64,000 nt of DNA from Rhynchopus sp. YZ270_cl-10. Taxonomy: Eukaryota; Euglenozoa; Diplonemea; Diplonemida; Diplonemidae. The notes under the pieces were generated by a model. The model did not search any database, was not told where the DNA came from, and was given only the letters and a program-made list of their open reading frames with translations. The stretch covers positions 620,001 to 684,000 of the forward strand of contig OZ037835.1 in NCBI GenBank assembly GCA_964035575.1, in the 5' to 3' direction. Position 1 is the stretch's first letter. Every line of letters starts with the position of its first letter. The position numbers and the translations under genes are program-made. Below, piece after piece: positions 32,103 through 41,653 of the stretch.

Positions 32103-32579
32103 AAAAAAATAAGTCGATGTAAGTGCAAATGCTCGTGTACCAATTGCTCCGCAGGTTATCGAACCGCGGAGAGATTGAAAAGACCGTGTACAGAATTGTG
32201 CGAAACAGCAAATGGATTGAATCACCGTACACTGCCGCCAAACACCTAACAAAAAAAAATGAGAATGCACTATCCAGAAAAACTGCTGCTCATCGTCGTG
32301 GGTTCGTTTACAGCTACGGCTTGTTAGATCAAAAAGCACGTCAACATCGAAACTCATTATCGCAAACTTTCCCTTTCACCTTCACACAAACGTCATCATC
32401 CACGCCGAGGCTGGGGCGGCGCAGAGGGGTTGTGTTGCGAGAACAGTGAGTTCTCTCCTCCGCAGGTGAGTCTGCTGACACCGTTCGTGTGCATGTATCG
32501 TTGGTTATTGGAGGGACGTTTTTGATGATGGGTGTGCCGGAGTTGCATACTGCACTTGACTGGGAGCACAGTAGCTCGC

Positions 32580-32912
32580 CAGGTGCTTGATGTGGCTGCG
32601 CCCTGCACATATGACTGCCACTGCTCGTCGGACTCAAGCTGCGACACATGCAGTGGTGCACCTACCGACAAGCTGCGCGCCGAGCCCTGCACCGGCGACA
32701 CCTTCACACACGACAGCACCTGCGGGGATGGCAGTCCCTACATACTGTCGAACCACTCCTGCTGGGTGAAGGACGACTGCTCGGAGATCGACCTGACGTC
32801 CCCGCACACCCACAAGACCGATGGCAGTGTCAAGACCACGATAGGTGCGGTGGTGCTGTCGCCGTGCGTCTTTGTGTATTCTTTGTTGGGCATCTTTTGT
32901 GGGATGTCGTGA
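32580..32912 (+). CDS. Cys-rich coding segment with C-terminal hydrophobic stretch, partial
   Basis: About 105 codons of strongly coding-like sequence end at TGA (32910-32912). It has about 11 cysteines in CTYDCHCSSDSSCDTC, EPCTGD, STCGDG and SCWVKDDC, then a hydrophobic tail TTIGAVVLSPCVFVYSLLGI that could be a membrane anchor or GPI-type signal. No ATG begins the open frame, so it is a 3' exon or a broken gene. It lies on the plus strand opposite the neighbouring genes. Family not recognised. An overlapping minus-strand ORF (32738-33166) is less convincing. Confidence 0.4.
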   Translation, partial: QVLDVAAPCTYDCHCSSDSSCDTCSGAPTDKLRAEPCTGDTFTHDSTCGDGSPYILSNHSCWVKDDCSEIDLTSPHTHKTDGSVKTTIGAVVLSPCVFVYSLLGIFCGMS

Positions 32913-32914
32913 AG

Positions 32915-34270
32915 CGGTGCGCTGTGTCTTGTCCAGACTGTGGGCTTTGTGAGTGGCTTGGGTCCTGTTGGCGTGGACGGTGTAGCGGTGGTGGTGGTGG
33001 TGGTGGGGGCTTGCACACCAGGACGAAGCCTTCCGAAGCTACAACACCAACGGGTACGAAGACGTCGAACACAGTGCCGAGGCTTCAGCACCACCCGTAC
33101 ACCAGCGGGCCACCACACAAAGATCACCAGAGCATACCATCCTGCGTCTTTTAACACATCCGACATCTTTTCAAAAAAAAAAAAAAGCTGTGTGTTTTAT
33201 CAGAAATTGTGTGAAAGATTAAAGTGAAAGAGTTGGGGTGGAGCAGACACAAAGTTTTATTGTTCACTTTGTCAAAATCTCTTTGTTTTTCTCTTTGTCT
33301 ATTTTTCCTGCATTTTTTATTCTCTTCTTTGTACTTTCTTTTGTTTTGGTTGTTGTTAGATAAGCTCAATCGCCTATCGAGTTCTGTGAATAGCACGGAA
33401 CTCCTTTTCATGTGTATCCATGGAAATCAGTATCATATGTGATACCGGGGTCAGAGAAAAATAAAGGGTGCGGAGGGTGGGAAAATTTTTGAAAAAAGGT
33501 GTCGTTTGAGAAAAAACAAACAAACGGATGCGCTGTGTGAAAAACGAGTGTTTCTCTGCGCGTGATATTTTGTGGGGAAGAATAAAACATTATGAAAAAA
33601 GCTCGTTGCGTTCCCACTATCGTTTCCGCTGCGCTCTCACTAGTGTTCCCACTCCATTCGGTTTTCTCTTACTTAACAAAAAAATAGTGAGTTTCAAGGT
33701 GTTCTCGGTTTAAAATTATTATGCATCCACTTGCCGTTTGGATAAACAAAACAAAGGCGAAAGGGGGTTTGGGGGGAAGAGTTTAATTCTTGAACGCAAT
33801 CCCCACACTCAGTCACAACACATTTCAAAATTCTGGCGTTAATGGATCGCTAGGGTGGGTAAACTACCCAATCCAAAAATTATCGACCCTATTTTCTTAC
33901 AACCTGGTATGGTCATTTCACACCCTCAGCCAACATCACACAAAAAGATCACGTTTTCAAAAACGGATACTCGCATTTGAAGGTACAAATAAGGCTCCAC
34001 TCGGTTCAAAACGTGCATTTTTGAACCGAACGACAACCCTCTCTGAACTCACGGCATTATTTTCTACCCGATTAGTGGAGTAGATATTTGTTATCATCCT
34101 CTGGACGCATTTTCAAAAGAATGGGCGTAAAAAATAAAACCTGAACACTCCATCACACGTGGACACATCGCCTAAGCACCGGGCAGTGTGAATACCTATA
34201 AGAGCAGTAAAAAAAAAAATCGCTGTTATGAACCATAATGACTGGTTCAGATAGCTTCTCCTGTCGCTCT
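32915..34270. other. Intergenic, no gene recognised
   Basis: AT-rich, with T-rich stretches at 33245-33360 and no convincing ORF. At 34131-34206 a block containing AATAAAACCTGAAC, CACACGTGGACAC and GGGCAGTGTGAAT is repeated at 36363-36437, on the far side of the next gene. Confidence 0.5.
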
Positions 34271-35641
34271 TTACGAAACACTGCAGCAAGGCAAGGCTGC
34301 TTTCGTCTGGTCTCTGCCACGTGTCGGAGGTGTGTCAACCACATACTTCTTCAGCTCGCCTTCACGCACTCGACTGGACACAACACTGCTGCAGCCGGCA
34401 AGGCGGATGCTCCTCAACGAAGTGTAGTTGCCAGCAGGTACATCACCCATGTGCGTAACCTTGCGGAGTGGTGATAGGTCTAGTTCTGTGAGGCTGCTGC
34501 AGTTGGAAAGAAAGTTTGTGCCAATGTGTGTAACATTGCGAAGTGGTGATAAGTCCACTGTTGTGAGGCTGCTGCAGTTGGAAAGAAAGCCCCCGCTAAT
34601 GTGAGCAAGGCTGCAGTCGGAAAGAAAGCTTGTACTAATGTGTGTAACATTGCTGAGTGATGATAAGTCCACTGCTATGAGGCCGCTGCAACTGTCAAGA
34701 AAGCCTGCGCTAATGTGTGTAACATTGCTGAGTGATGATAAGTCCACTGCTGTGAGGCTGCTGCATCTGGAAAGAAAGTTTGTCTTAATGTGTGTAACAT
34801 TGCGAAGTGGTGATAAGTCTACTGATGTGAGGCTGCTGCAGCGGGCAAGAAAGCTTGTACTAATGTGTGTAACGCTGCTGAGTGGAGATAAGTCCACTGC
34901 TGTGAGGCCGCTGCATTTGTAAAGAAAGCTTGAACTAATGTGTGTAACACTGCGAAGTGGTGATAAGTCCACTGATGTGAGGCCACTGCAGTTGTAAAGA
35001 AAGCTTGAACTGATGTGTGTAACACTGCGGAACAGTGATAAGTCTAGTTCTGTGAGGCATCTGCAGTTGTAAAGAAAGCTTGTACTAATGTGAGTAACAT
35101 TGCGAAGTGGTGATAAGTCTACTGCTGTGAGGCTGCTGCAGTCGGCAAGAAAGTAGGTACCAATCCGCGTGAGACGTGTCAACCCAGACAGGTCGATGCT
35201 TGCCAACGTTGTACACCCGTGAAGGAAACAGTCGGAAATTTCCGTCACGCACGACACAGCACTCAGATCAAGTCTCGTTATCGATGAACGCGACAAGAAT
35301 CCTTTCGGAATGACAGTCGCAACCTCCGCCTGCAGAAGCAAACACGCAACCTCAGGATCCTCCACAGTCTCCAGCCTCTCTGCTCTGATGTCCCTTTCAC
35401 CCAACGCACGAAGTGCTGCTCTGGCTAAGAACTTCTTACTTTCCGTCAGGATGATTGTGTCACCAGCACTCAGCTGCGTGATGTCGTCTCCTTCGTCCTT
35501 CCCTCCGAAGCCCATGTGGAAGCTGTCCTCAGCCAACCCCACTGCAGACGCCACCTTCTGCCGCATCGTCTCCGTTGTGTCATCCACACCCACCTCCATC
35601 ACATACGAGTTGTCCGCGAAGTCCTTGATAACTACTTCCAT
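34271..35641 (-). CDS. Ubiquitin-like / leucine-rich repeat protein
   Basis: 456 residues. Residues 1-67 look like a ubiquitin-like fold (VGVDDTTETMRQKVASAVGL, then FGGK and TQLSAGDTIIL, with the spacing of a ubiquitin beta-grasp). From about 114 on there are about 13 leucine-rich repeats of 23 residues, consensus SLTxVDLSPLxxVTHIxxxFLxxCS. One repeat near residue 340 is shortened by about 14 residues (DCSLAHISGGFL). A Lys/Arg-containing tail follows. No signal peptide or TM segment is seen, so it is probably cytosolic. The repeats are also strongly conserved as DNA (69-bp period), suggesting recent expansion or gene conversion. Function unknown; LRRs usually bind partner proteins. A second family member lies at 53573-54490. 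Confidence 0.92.
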   Translation of the reverse strand: MEVVIKDFADNSYVMEVGVDDTTETMRQKVASAVGLAEDSFHMGFGGKDEGDDITQLSAGDTIILTESKKFLARAALRALGERDIRAERLETVEDPEVACLLLQAEVATVIPKGFLSRSSITRLDLSAVSCVTEISDCFLHGCTTLASIDLSGLTRLTRIGTYFLADCSSLTAVDLSPLRNVTHISTSFLYNCRCLTELDLSLFRSVTHISSSFLYNCSGLTSVDLSPLRSVTHISSSFLYKCSGLTAVDLSPLSSVTHISTSFLARCSSLTSVDLSPLRNVTHIKTNFLSRCSSLTAVDLSSLSNVTHISAGFLDSCSGLIAVDLSSLSNVTHISTSFLSDCSLAHISGGFLSNCSSLTTVDLSPLRNVTHIGTNFLSNCSSLTELDLSPLRKVTHMGDVPAGNYTSLRSIRLAGCSSVVSSRVREGELKKYVVDTPPTRGRDQTKAALPCCSVS

Positions 35642-35697
35642 TTTGTCTTCTATTCTTTGTGTTGCTCTGTGGTGTGGTGGGGTTGTGGGAGTTGGGG

Positions 35698-35735
35698 CTG
35701 AAGGGGGTGAACATGGTGAAAGAAAAAGAACACCT
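35698..35735 (-). promoter_or_regulatory. Putative splice acceptor upstream of the LRR gene
   Basis: On the minus strand, TTCTTTTTCTTTCACC and then ATGTTCACCCCCTTCAG form a pyrimidine-rich run ending in AG about 57 bases before the ATG. Confidence 0.5.
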
Positions 35736-35739
35736 CACC

Positions 35740-36902
35740 AAAGACGCTTCCTTTGTAGGTAGCCGTACACATTGAGGAGCACTCATGCGGACTACGCCAC
35801 TTTGTGTCAAAGTGCTCTTTACGTCTTTTCCTTCTGTAGTATAAAAGGATTCGGCCAACATTGAGTACAGACCCTCTTCTGGGTACTTAGGCGAGTTGTC
35901 CAAGGATCAAAGCCCGCGAGGTTGCTACGAAGTACATTAGCAAAGGCACGTTGCAGGTATCGTATCAGCTGCACGGCTTTGCACAAGGGTGGTGTTGGGG
36001 GCAATAGACAAGAGATCGCTTCGTATGAGATGTAGTTATTCTCGCGACTTGCACTACAGGGAAAACGTAACATAGCCTTTGTGTGATTTTATTTTTTTAA
36101 ATGAGTGCGAGTTGCTGACTTACATCCGCCTTCCACTCGCTGTTCTGGATGAACAAACAAAACATAGCATCCGAAACGATAGGAACTCGCGCGAGTATGC
36201 TTTTGAAGATATCTAAACCATGAATAAAAAATCATGAAAAACAACGCACAAAAAATCGCGCAAAAATTTAAAACAGAACCTGAACGACATTCTCTCTATA
36301 GCTGTGGAGGCTAAGAGGTGGTTGCATGCGAGATACCTAAGACTATGAGAAAATACTAAAAGAAATAAAACCTGAACCATCCATCACACGTGGACACTGC
36401 GTCTATGCACCTGGCAGTGTGAATGCCCATAGAGGGGCAACACTTTTCGCCTCATAGAACAACCAAGTTTTCAAAAGGAAGTCAGAAATGTGGTCACTAA
36501 AACTACTGTGCTAATAACAGAAACTATGCTTGAAAAACGCGTGGAGGCAAAAGCTACCTGTCAGCAGGCTTCGCCTGGTCATCGCGCTTCAAGAATGAAA
36601 AGGAGCAAGGTAAAATAACGGAAAGAGAAAAAGAGAAAGCCAGTAACAACTAAAGCCCTGTCAGGGGTCATAGTCCAAATGATGCAAAGCTTGGCTTGTA
36701 TGCCTTCAACAAATAGGTTCTCACAACACTCATGATGCGAGAGTACTTTGCAGGACTGCACCTAAGCCTCTCGCGTCTCGTCATCATAAAAAAGTTGAAA
36801 GATGAATGTGAAGTAAGCGTGCACAGTGTTAATCACTCGGGCACATGTTACTGAACAAAATGTACATGGACACTTCTCATCACAACAGCCACGTCCCCAC
36901 CC
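35740..36902. other. Intergenic with shared gene-flank repeats
   Basis: No gene recognised. 36363-36437 repeats the block at 34131-34206. 36647-36785 (CCCTGTCAGGGGTCATAGTC to CTAAGCCTCTCGCG) is repeated at 40494-40625 as part of a gene duplication. Confidence 0.55.
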
Positions 36903-37556
36903 TCACACAACCCACTCCTCCCTGTGCAGACTCCCAAAGATGACTGCAGACATCAAGAGCAGCTTCTCCGCCTCGCTGACAGCCTCCTCTGAACGCATCT
37001 CGTAGACAGCAGGCTGGGACGCAGTCTGGTCTGCAAGGGTGAGCGCGCACCTCCTGCTGAGCGCACCCTCAAGCCTCACTTCATCCTTCCCGGACGTAGG
37101 GAGAGAGGTCTGTGTGTACGCCACCTTCCCAACAGGCTCCGCAGACGCGTTTGTGATCTGGCCCACACCTGAGCAGAACCCGAGAGGGGAAACTTCACCG
37201 ACGTACTCAGAGACGTTGCCACGCACAGCATACGCACGCAGCCGCCCCACACCACAGCACGACGCTGTGTGCTCAATGCTCGCCACCCTCTCCTCCCCAC
37301 CACCCTGCAGGTCAGTCACGTTCATCACAAACGACGGATACGTGCAGCACAGTGCAAGGTGCGCAAGTATGCTCGGCTCGTTCATCTCCGTCTCAAACCC
37401 AAGCAGCGCAGCACCGTCCTTGCCCTCACGTGCCTTGAAGGGCGACCTGGAGGTCCACCCGAAGACGTTCTGCCAGTGCATCGTGATCAGAGGGTGGTCA
37501 CGTGCAAGAGCATGCTTCGTTGGCACAGCGCACGAGAGTGCATCAAAGGCTGTCAT
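36903..37556 (-). CDS. Duplicated protein of unknown function, possible scramblase/Tubby-like fold, copy 1
   Basis: 217 residues, no signal peptide. The middle has VASIEHTASCCGVGRLRAYA followed by SEYVGEVSPLGFC. The C-terminus has a hydrophobic helix-like stretch EAEKLLLMSAVIFGSLHRE. This arrangement (paired Cys, then a G-x-V-type strand, then a buried C-terminal helix) loosely resembles phospholipid scramblase or LURP-like proteins, but the match is weak and the function is open. It is nearly identical to 40713-41357. The ATG follows a pyrimidine-rich leader (CCCTCCCCCTCTTCCTTC). Confidence 0.88.
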   Translation of the reverse strand: MTAFDALSCAVPTKHALARDHPLITMHWQNVFGWTSRSPFKAREGKDGAALLGFETEMNEPSILAHLALCCTYPSFVMNVTDLQGGGEERVASIEHTASCCGVGRLRAYAVRGNVSEYVGEVSPLGFCSGVGQITNASAEPVGKVAYTQTSLPTSGKDEVRLEGALSRRCALTLADQTASQPAVYEMRSEEAVSEAEKLLLMSAVIFGSLHREEWVV

Positions 37557-37902
37557 TGTGAAAGAGGGTGAAGAAGGAAGAGGGGGAGGGTGTTGTTTGT
37601 TCGGTTATAAAAACGCTGTTAGTTGTCGTGTGGTGGGTGGTGGGACACAATGCACATATTGACACTGAAGTGGCTAAAGAGACATGACTGGGCACTCCAT
37701 CTGCGCCTTCTGGAACTCTACAGCTTCGTCGGCATCTATTGGCACAGAAGTGGGAATCATGCTGGAGTGGACTAGAAGGTAACAGCGTACGTTCTGGTGT
37801 ACTGCTGATGCGCAGAAGCTCACATCTTCCTCTGCAGACATTCAAGACAAAGTATACGGGACCTTCTGGAGATGTGGTAAGAGCAAAAATGCCCGATAAA
37901 CC

Positions 37903-37960
37903 GTTCCTCTATGTTTGTTGCTCAAAAGACTATAAACAGGAGGGGGGGAAATATTGAAAA
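37903..37960. repeat. W repeat (acceptor-like module), copy at 37.9 kb
   Basis: TTTGTTGCTCAAAAGACTAT, then AAACAGGAGGGGGGGAAA, matches W copies at 24857-24950, 52521-52610 and 53126-53215. On the minus strand it reads as a pyrimidine run ending in TATAG. Here it abuts Z copy 4. Confidence 0.6.
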
Positions 37961-38013
37961 TCTTAACGTACACCCTCTGCTGATTCTATGTGTCACAAGT
38001 GTTCATGTCCCCG
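37961..38013. mobile_element. Element Z, minimal 53-bp copy
   Basis: The left end (TCTTAACGTACACCCTCTGC, then TGATTCTA) is joined directly to the right end (TGTGTCACAAGTGT, then TCATGTCCCCG), between A-runs. It defines both element ends without an interior. Confidence 0.65.
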
Positions 38014-38021
38014 AAAAAATG

Positions 38022-38446
38022 TACCGTCTTTTGAAAAAATATGGACCAGAAATAACATGGACCAGAATAATGATGGACCAGAACAATTATGGACCTTTTG
38101 GGATTTTTTTTTTTTATGGACCTATTTTTCTGGTCCGACACATGTGTGGGGTTTTTTTGTACTTGTCCAGAATTTTGACAGGGAGTCGCGCGCGCGAAGC
38201 GCGTGCGACGACCGCTTGTGTGGGGAGAAAGCTCGGAATGGGTCTACCGGGCCACATATAAGCCGAGATGCCCCGCCAACGTGCGGTACCGAAAGCTCGG
38301 AATGGGTCTGAAAATGGACAAGTTCAAAAAAAAGCCTAACACAGATGGACCAGAAATAACATGGACCAGAACAATTATGGACTTTTTGGGATTTTTTTTT
38401 TTTTATGGACCTATTTTTCTGGTCCATAATTTTTCAAAAGACGGTA
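38022..38446. mobile_element. 425-bp inverted-repeat element with TACCGTCTTTTG ends
   Basis: Ends TACCGTCTTTTGAAAAA and TTTTTCAAAAGACGGTA. Inside, ATGGACCAGAAATAACATGG and a GGACCTATTTTTCTGGTCC palindrome occur twice. The unique centre has a GCGCGCGAAGCGCG hairpin. No coding capacity. Confidence 0.75.
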
Positions 38447-38629
38447 TATTGCTGTTCGCTTTCCACCATACTATGTGTTTACTATAAAAAGCGTACTTTC
38501 TTTTTCTTTGAGTTATACCTTCTGTGGAACACATAACAAGGGAAAAGGGAACGCACACGAATGAGAGAGCAAAATAGGTAGGGTTGGGAAATGGAGACAT
38601 CATCTACAATGAAATCTACACAGGCAGAT

Positions 38630-38995
38630 CTGTTAGTGCGCACGGCCGCACGTACGCGTACGCCGCACGTACGCCGTGCGCACTTTCTGAAAATTTGCGG
38701 CGCACGGCACTCATTCAACGTAGGAAGCCTAGCTCCTGTACGTTGCCCTTTGTTGTACTGTACCAGCTCCTATGCGCAGGGGGTTATCCCGGATTACAGC
38801 GCACTTCGAGAAAGGCGGAGAAACGCGTCTCACCCTCCTCTGATAGACGTCATGCGTCGGTTGCCGCCGCGGGCGGAGTGCAACAGGTGCCCCAACGGGC
38901 CAAAGTCTCGGGGGTTTTGCCGGATATTTTTCCATCCTTCACAACTAGTACTGCCGTGCGCACTTTCTCAGAATTCGCTGCGCACGCGTGCGCGC
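38630..38995. repeat. GC-rich palindromic element
   Basis: A palindrome built on GTGCGCACGG, CGTACGCGTACG and CCGTGCGCAC is followed by CTTTCTGAAAATTTGCG. A related piece (TGCCGTGCGCACTTTCTCAG) closes the region at 38948-38990. Plus-strand ORFs over it (38584-39046) have no recognisable family. Confidence 0.5.
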
Positions 38996-38999
38996 AGCA

Positions 39000-40484
39000 T
39001 AGCCCTTGATGCCATACCTGATGGAACGCAAAATAAAATAAAATAAAACAACACTGAAAGAAACACACACACATCAAATGAAAGATAATAAAACCTACAT
39101 TCTTGAACTCTTCTATACGACGTGATTTTCATTGGACGCATCCCAGATTTATGTCTGAACTACACACACAATTCCAATCATTCGAACCGAAGACGCACAA
39201 ACATTTCGGTTTGTATTATTTCCTTACAACCGTACGCGTACCGTTTCGCATGTTTGTATACAAAAGAAAAGTTTATAAGATGATCCTAAGCCTCTCGTGA
39301 TTAGTCACCTTAGATAGAGCTCACAAAAATAAATAAATAAACAAAGCATCTAATCAACACTCTCAATGAACACATCAATGTACCGAGATCATCACATTTG
39401 CAGTTTGTCAAGAGAAAACAATCTGAAATATGTGATGAATATTTGCTTAATAGACGTGCTTCTGATAAAGGGGATGGGGACACTTCTGCACTGTACTGTC
39501 TGTGATTTGCCTCATACATTTGTTTGGTGCTCCCGAAACCTGAAAAATAGGTTACACCAGTTTGAGGGGGGGCAACACCTGACCTAAACAAACGACACAA
39601 ACGTCTGGTGTGAAGTAATCGAACTATAAACACCCCTCGCAGTCACCACCAGATTGGAAACATGGTCTCGACACGAAGGCGCCCCGCGTGGTGTGAAGCA
39701 CAAACAGGGGGGGAGAGGGTCGAGGGCATGTTGGCTGTGCGAGGTGGGTGCAAAGAGTTAGCCACAGACAGCACGCAGCATGTTTGTTGCAAAGACAGTA
39801 GACCCGGCAACGAGGTGGGATCGTACTGTGCTCAAAGAAGTGATGGGATTGGAAGCAAAAGACTACAAGAAAAGCTACTCTTAGAAAGTTGAGGGGAGAG
39901 AAATTTGTGTTTGCAAAAAAAAAAAAAAAAATTGACCAAAACGAAACAAGCAGGGATACTCTGTGAAGTAATGTGACAACGGCCCACCCCTCACCAAGCA
40001 GACAAAGGGTGCTCCGTTCATTTGACACAACAAGCGCTTCCCGCAGTCTTTTTTGACCAGACAAAATATTCCTGGCACACCGAACCTGATGGATCAATGC
40101 ACATCACAAACAGAAAGGACAAGGTGGGATAATGCCACTTGACATGTGGCATCTGGCTGCAGAGCAAAGGTTACATGAATAAATATAAACAAAGCACGGA
40201 GTTGGAGAAGCCAATTGACCTCAGGAGCGAGAACCACTGTGCACCCAGATTAGGGAGGTGACCACACCGTGTGAAGGCGGCCACAGCTACCCTAATGAGC
40301 ACACAACCTGAGGTGCGAACCTTTCCGCAAAAAACAAAGATACAATGAAAAAGGGGAAAGGGAAAGGCGGGGTGGGGCACCACATGCGGCAGCATGGGGT
40401 AGAGAGCAAGGTGCTTGCCGATGCACAACACTGGCATCGACGTTATAACCAACAGATCTGCGATGAGGGTACAGAGATGATCAA
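39000..40484. other. Intergenic, no gene recognised
   Basis: AT-rich, with no coding-like frame. One copy of the CCTAAGCCTCTCGTG motif lies at 39283-39297. Confidence 0.5.
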
Positions 40485-41425
40485 GTGAACTAAAGCCCTG
40501 TCAGGGGTCATAGTCCAAATGATGCAAAGCTTGGCTTGTATGCCTTCAACAAATAGGTTCTCACAACACTCATGATGCGAGAGTACTTTGCAGGACTGCA
40601 CCTAAGCCTCTCGTGTTTCGTCACCGTAAAAAAAGATTAAAGATGAATGTGCACATGTTACTGAACAAAATGTACATGGACACTTCTCATCACAACAGCC
40701 ACGTCCCCACCCTCACACAACCCACTCCTCCCTGTGCAGACTCCCAAAGATGACTGCAGACATCAAGAGCAGCTTCTCCGCCTCGCTGACAGCCTCCTCT
40801 GAACGCATCTCGTAGACAGCAGGCTGGGACGCAGTCTGGGCAAGGGTGAGCGCGCACCTCCTGCTGAGCGCACCCCCAAGCCTCATGGCATCCCTCCCGC
40901 AGATGGAGGTCTGTGTGTATGTCACCTTCCCAACAGGCTCCGCAGACGCGTTCGTTATGTGGCTCACATCGGAACAAAAGCCGAGAGGGGAAACTTCACC
41001 GACGTACTCAGAGACGTTGCCACGCACAGCATACGCACGCAGCCGCCCCACACCACAGCACGATGCTGTGTGCTCAATGCTCGCCACCCTCTCCTCCCCA
41101 CCACCCTGCAGGTCAGTCACGTTCATCACAAACGACGGATACGTGCAGCACAGTGCAAGGTGCGCAAGCATGCTCGGCTCGTTCATCTCCGTCTCAAACC
41201 CAAGCAGCGCAGCACCGTCCTTGCCCTCACGTGCCTTGAAGGGCGACCTGGAAGTCCACCCGAAGACGTCCTGCCAGTGCATCGTGATCAGAGGGTGGTC
41301 ACGTGCAAGAGCATGCTTCGTTGGCACAGCGCACGAGAGTGCATCAAAGGCTGTCATTGTGAAAGAGGGTGAAGAAGGAAGAGGGGGAGGGTGTTGTTTG
41401 TTCGGTTATAACAACGCTGTCGTGG
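40485..41425. repeat. Segmental duplication of 36640-37620
   Basis: The gene, its 3' flank (CCCTGTCAGGGGTCATAGTC onwards) and its 5' leader (GAAGGAAGAGGGGGAGGGTG) are all duplicated with few differences. A deletion of about 30 bp lies in the 3' flank (after 40638). Confidence 0.85.
40713..41357 (-). CDS. Duplicated protein of unknown function, possible scramblase/Tubby-like fold, copy 2
   Basis: 214 residues, differing from the copy at 36903-37556 by scattered substitutions and two small in-frame deletions (SLPTSGKDEV becomes SICGRDAM; LADQTAS becomes LAQTAS). In-frame indels and an intact frame suggest both copies are under coding constraint. It has the same ATG context and leader. Confidence 0.88.
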   Translation of the reverse strand: MTAFDALSCAVPTKHALARDHPLITMHWQDVFGWTSRSPFKAREGKDGAALLGFETEMNEPSMLAHLALCCTYPSFVMNVTDLQGGGEERVASIEHTASCCGVGRLRAYAVRGNVSEYVGEVSPLGFCSDVSHITNASAEPVGKVTYTQTSICGRDAMRLGGALSRRCALTLAQTASQPAVYEMRSEEAVSEAEKLLLMSAVIFGSLHREEWVV

Positions 41426-41653
41426 TGGGTGGTGGGTGGTGAATGGGAAACGGTACACAACACAACTGGAGTATACATCTGTTTAGTCTTCCCTCCTTTC
41501 TCCACATCATCTTCATGACACTGTGATGTGGAAGTCTCTCACACACTGAACTACGTTCTGGAGCCTTGGAAAAGCACTCCAGTCGCCACCACCTAAAAAC
41601 AGAAACTTAAAAAAGCAGAAAACAGCAAACGTTGTGTCAAAAAGTTATTTTTT

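Noticed and set aside
38584-39046. Plus-strand ORFs of 141 and 151 residues
   Set aside because: They overlap each other in different frames and cover a GC-rich palindromic element. No domain or codon bias favours one.
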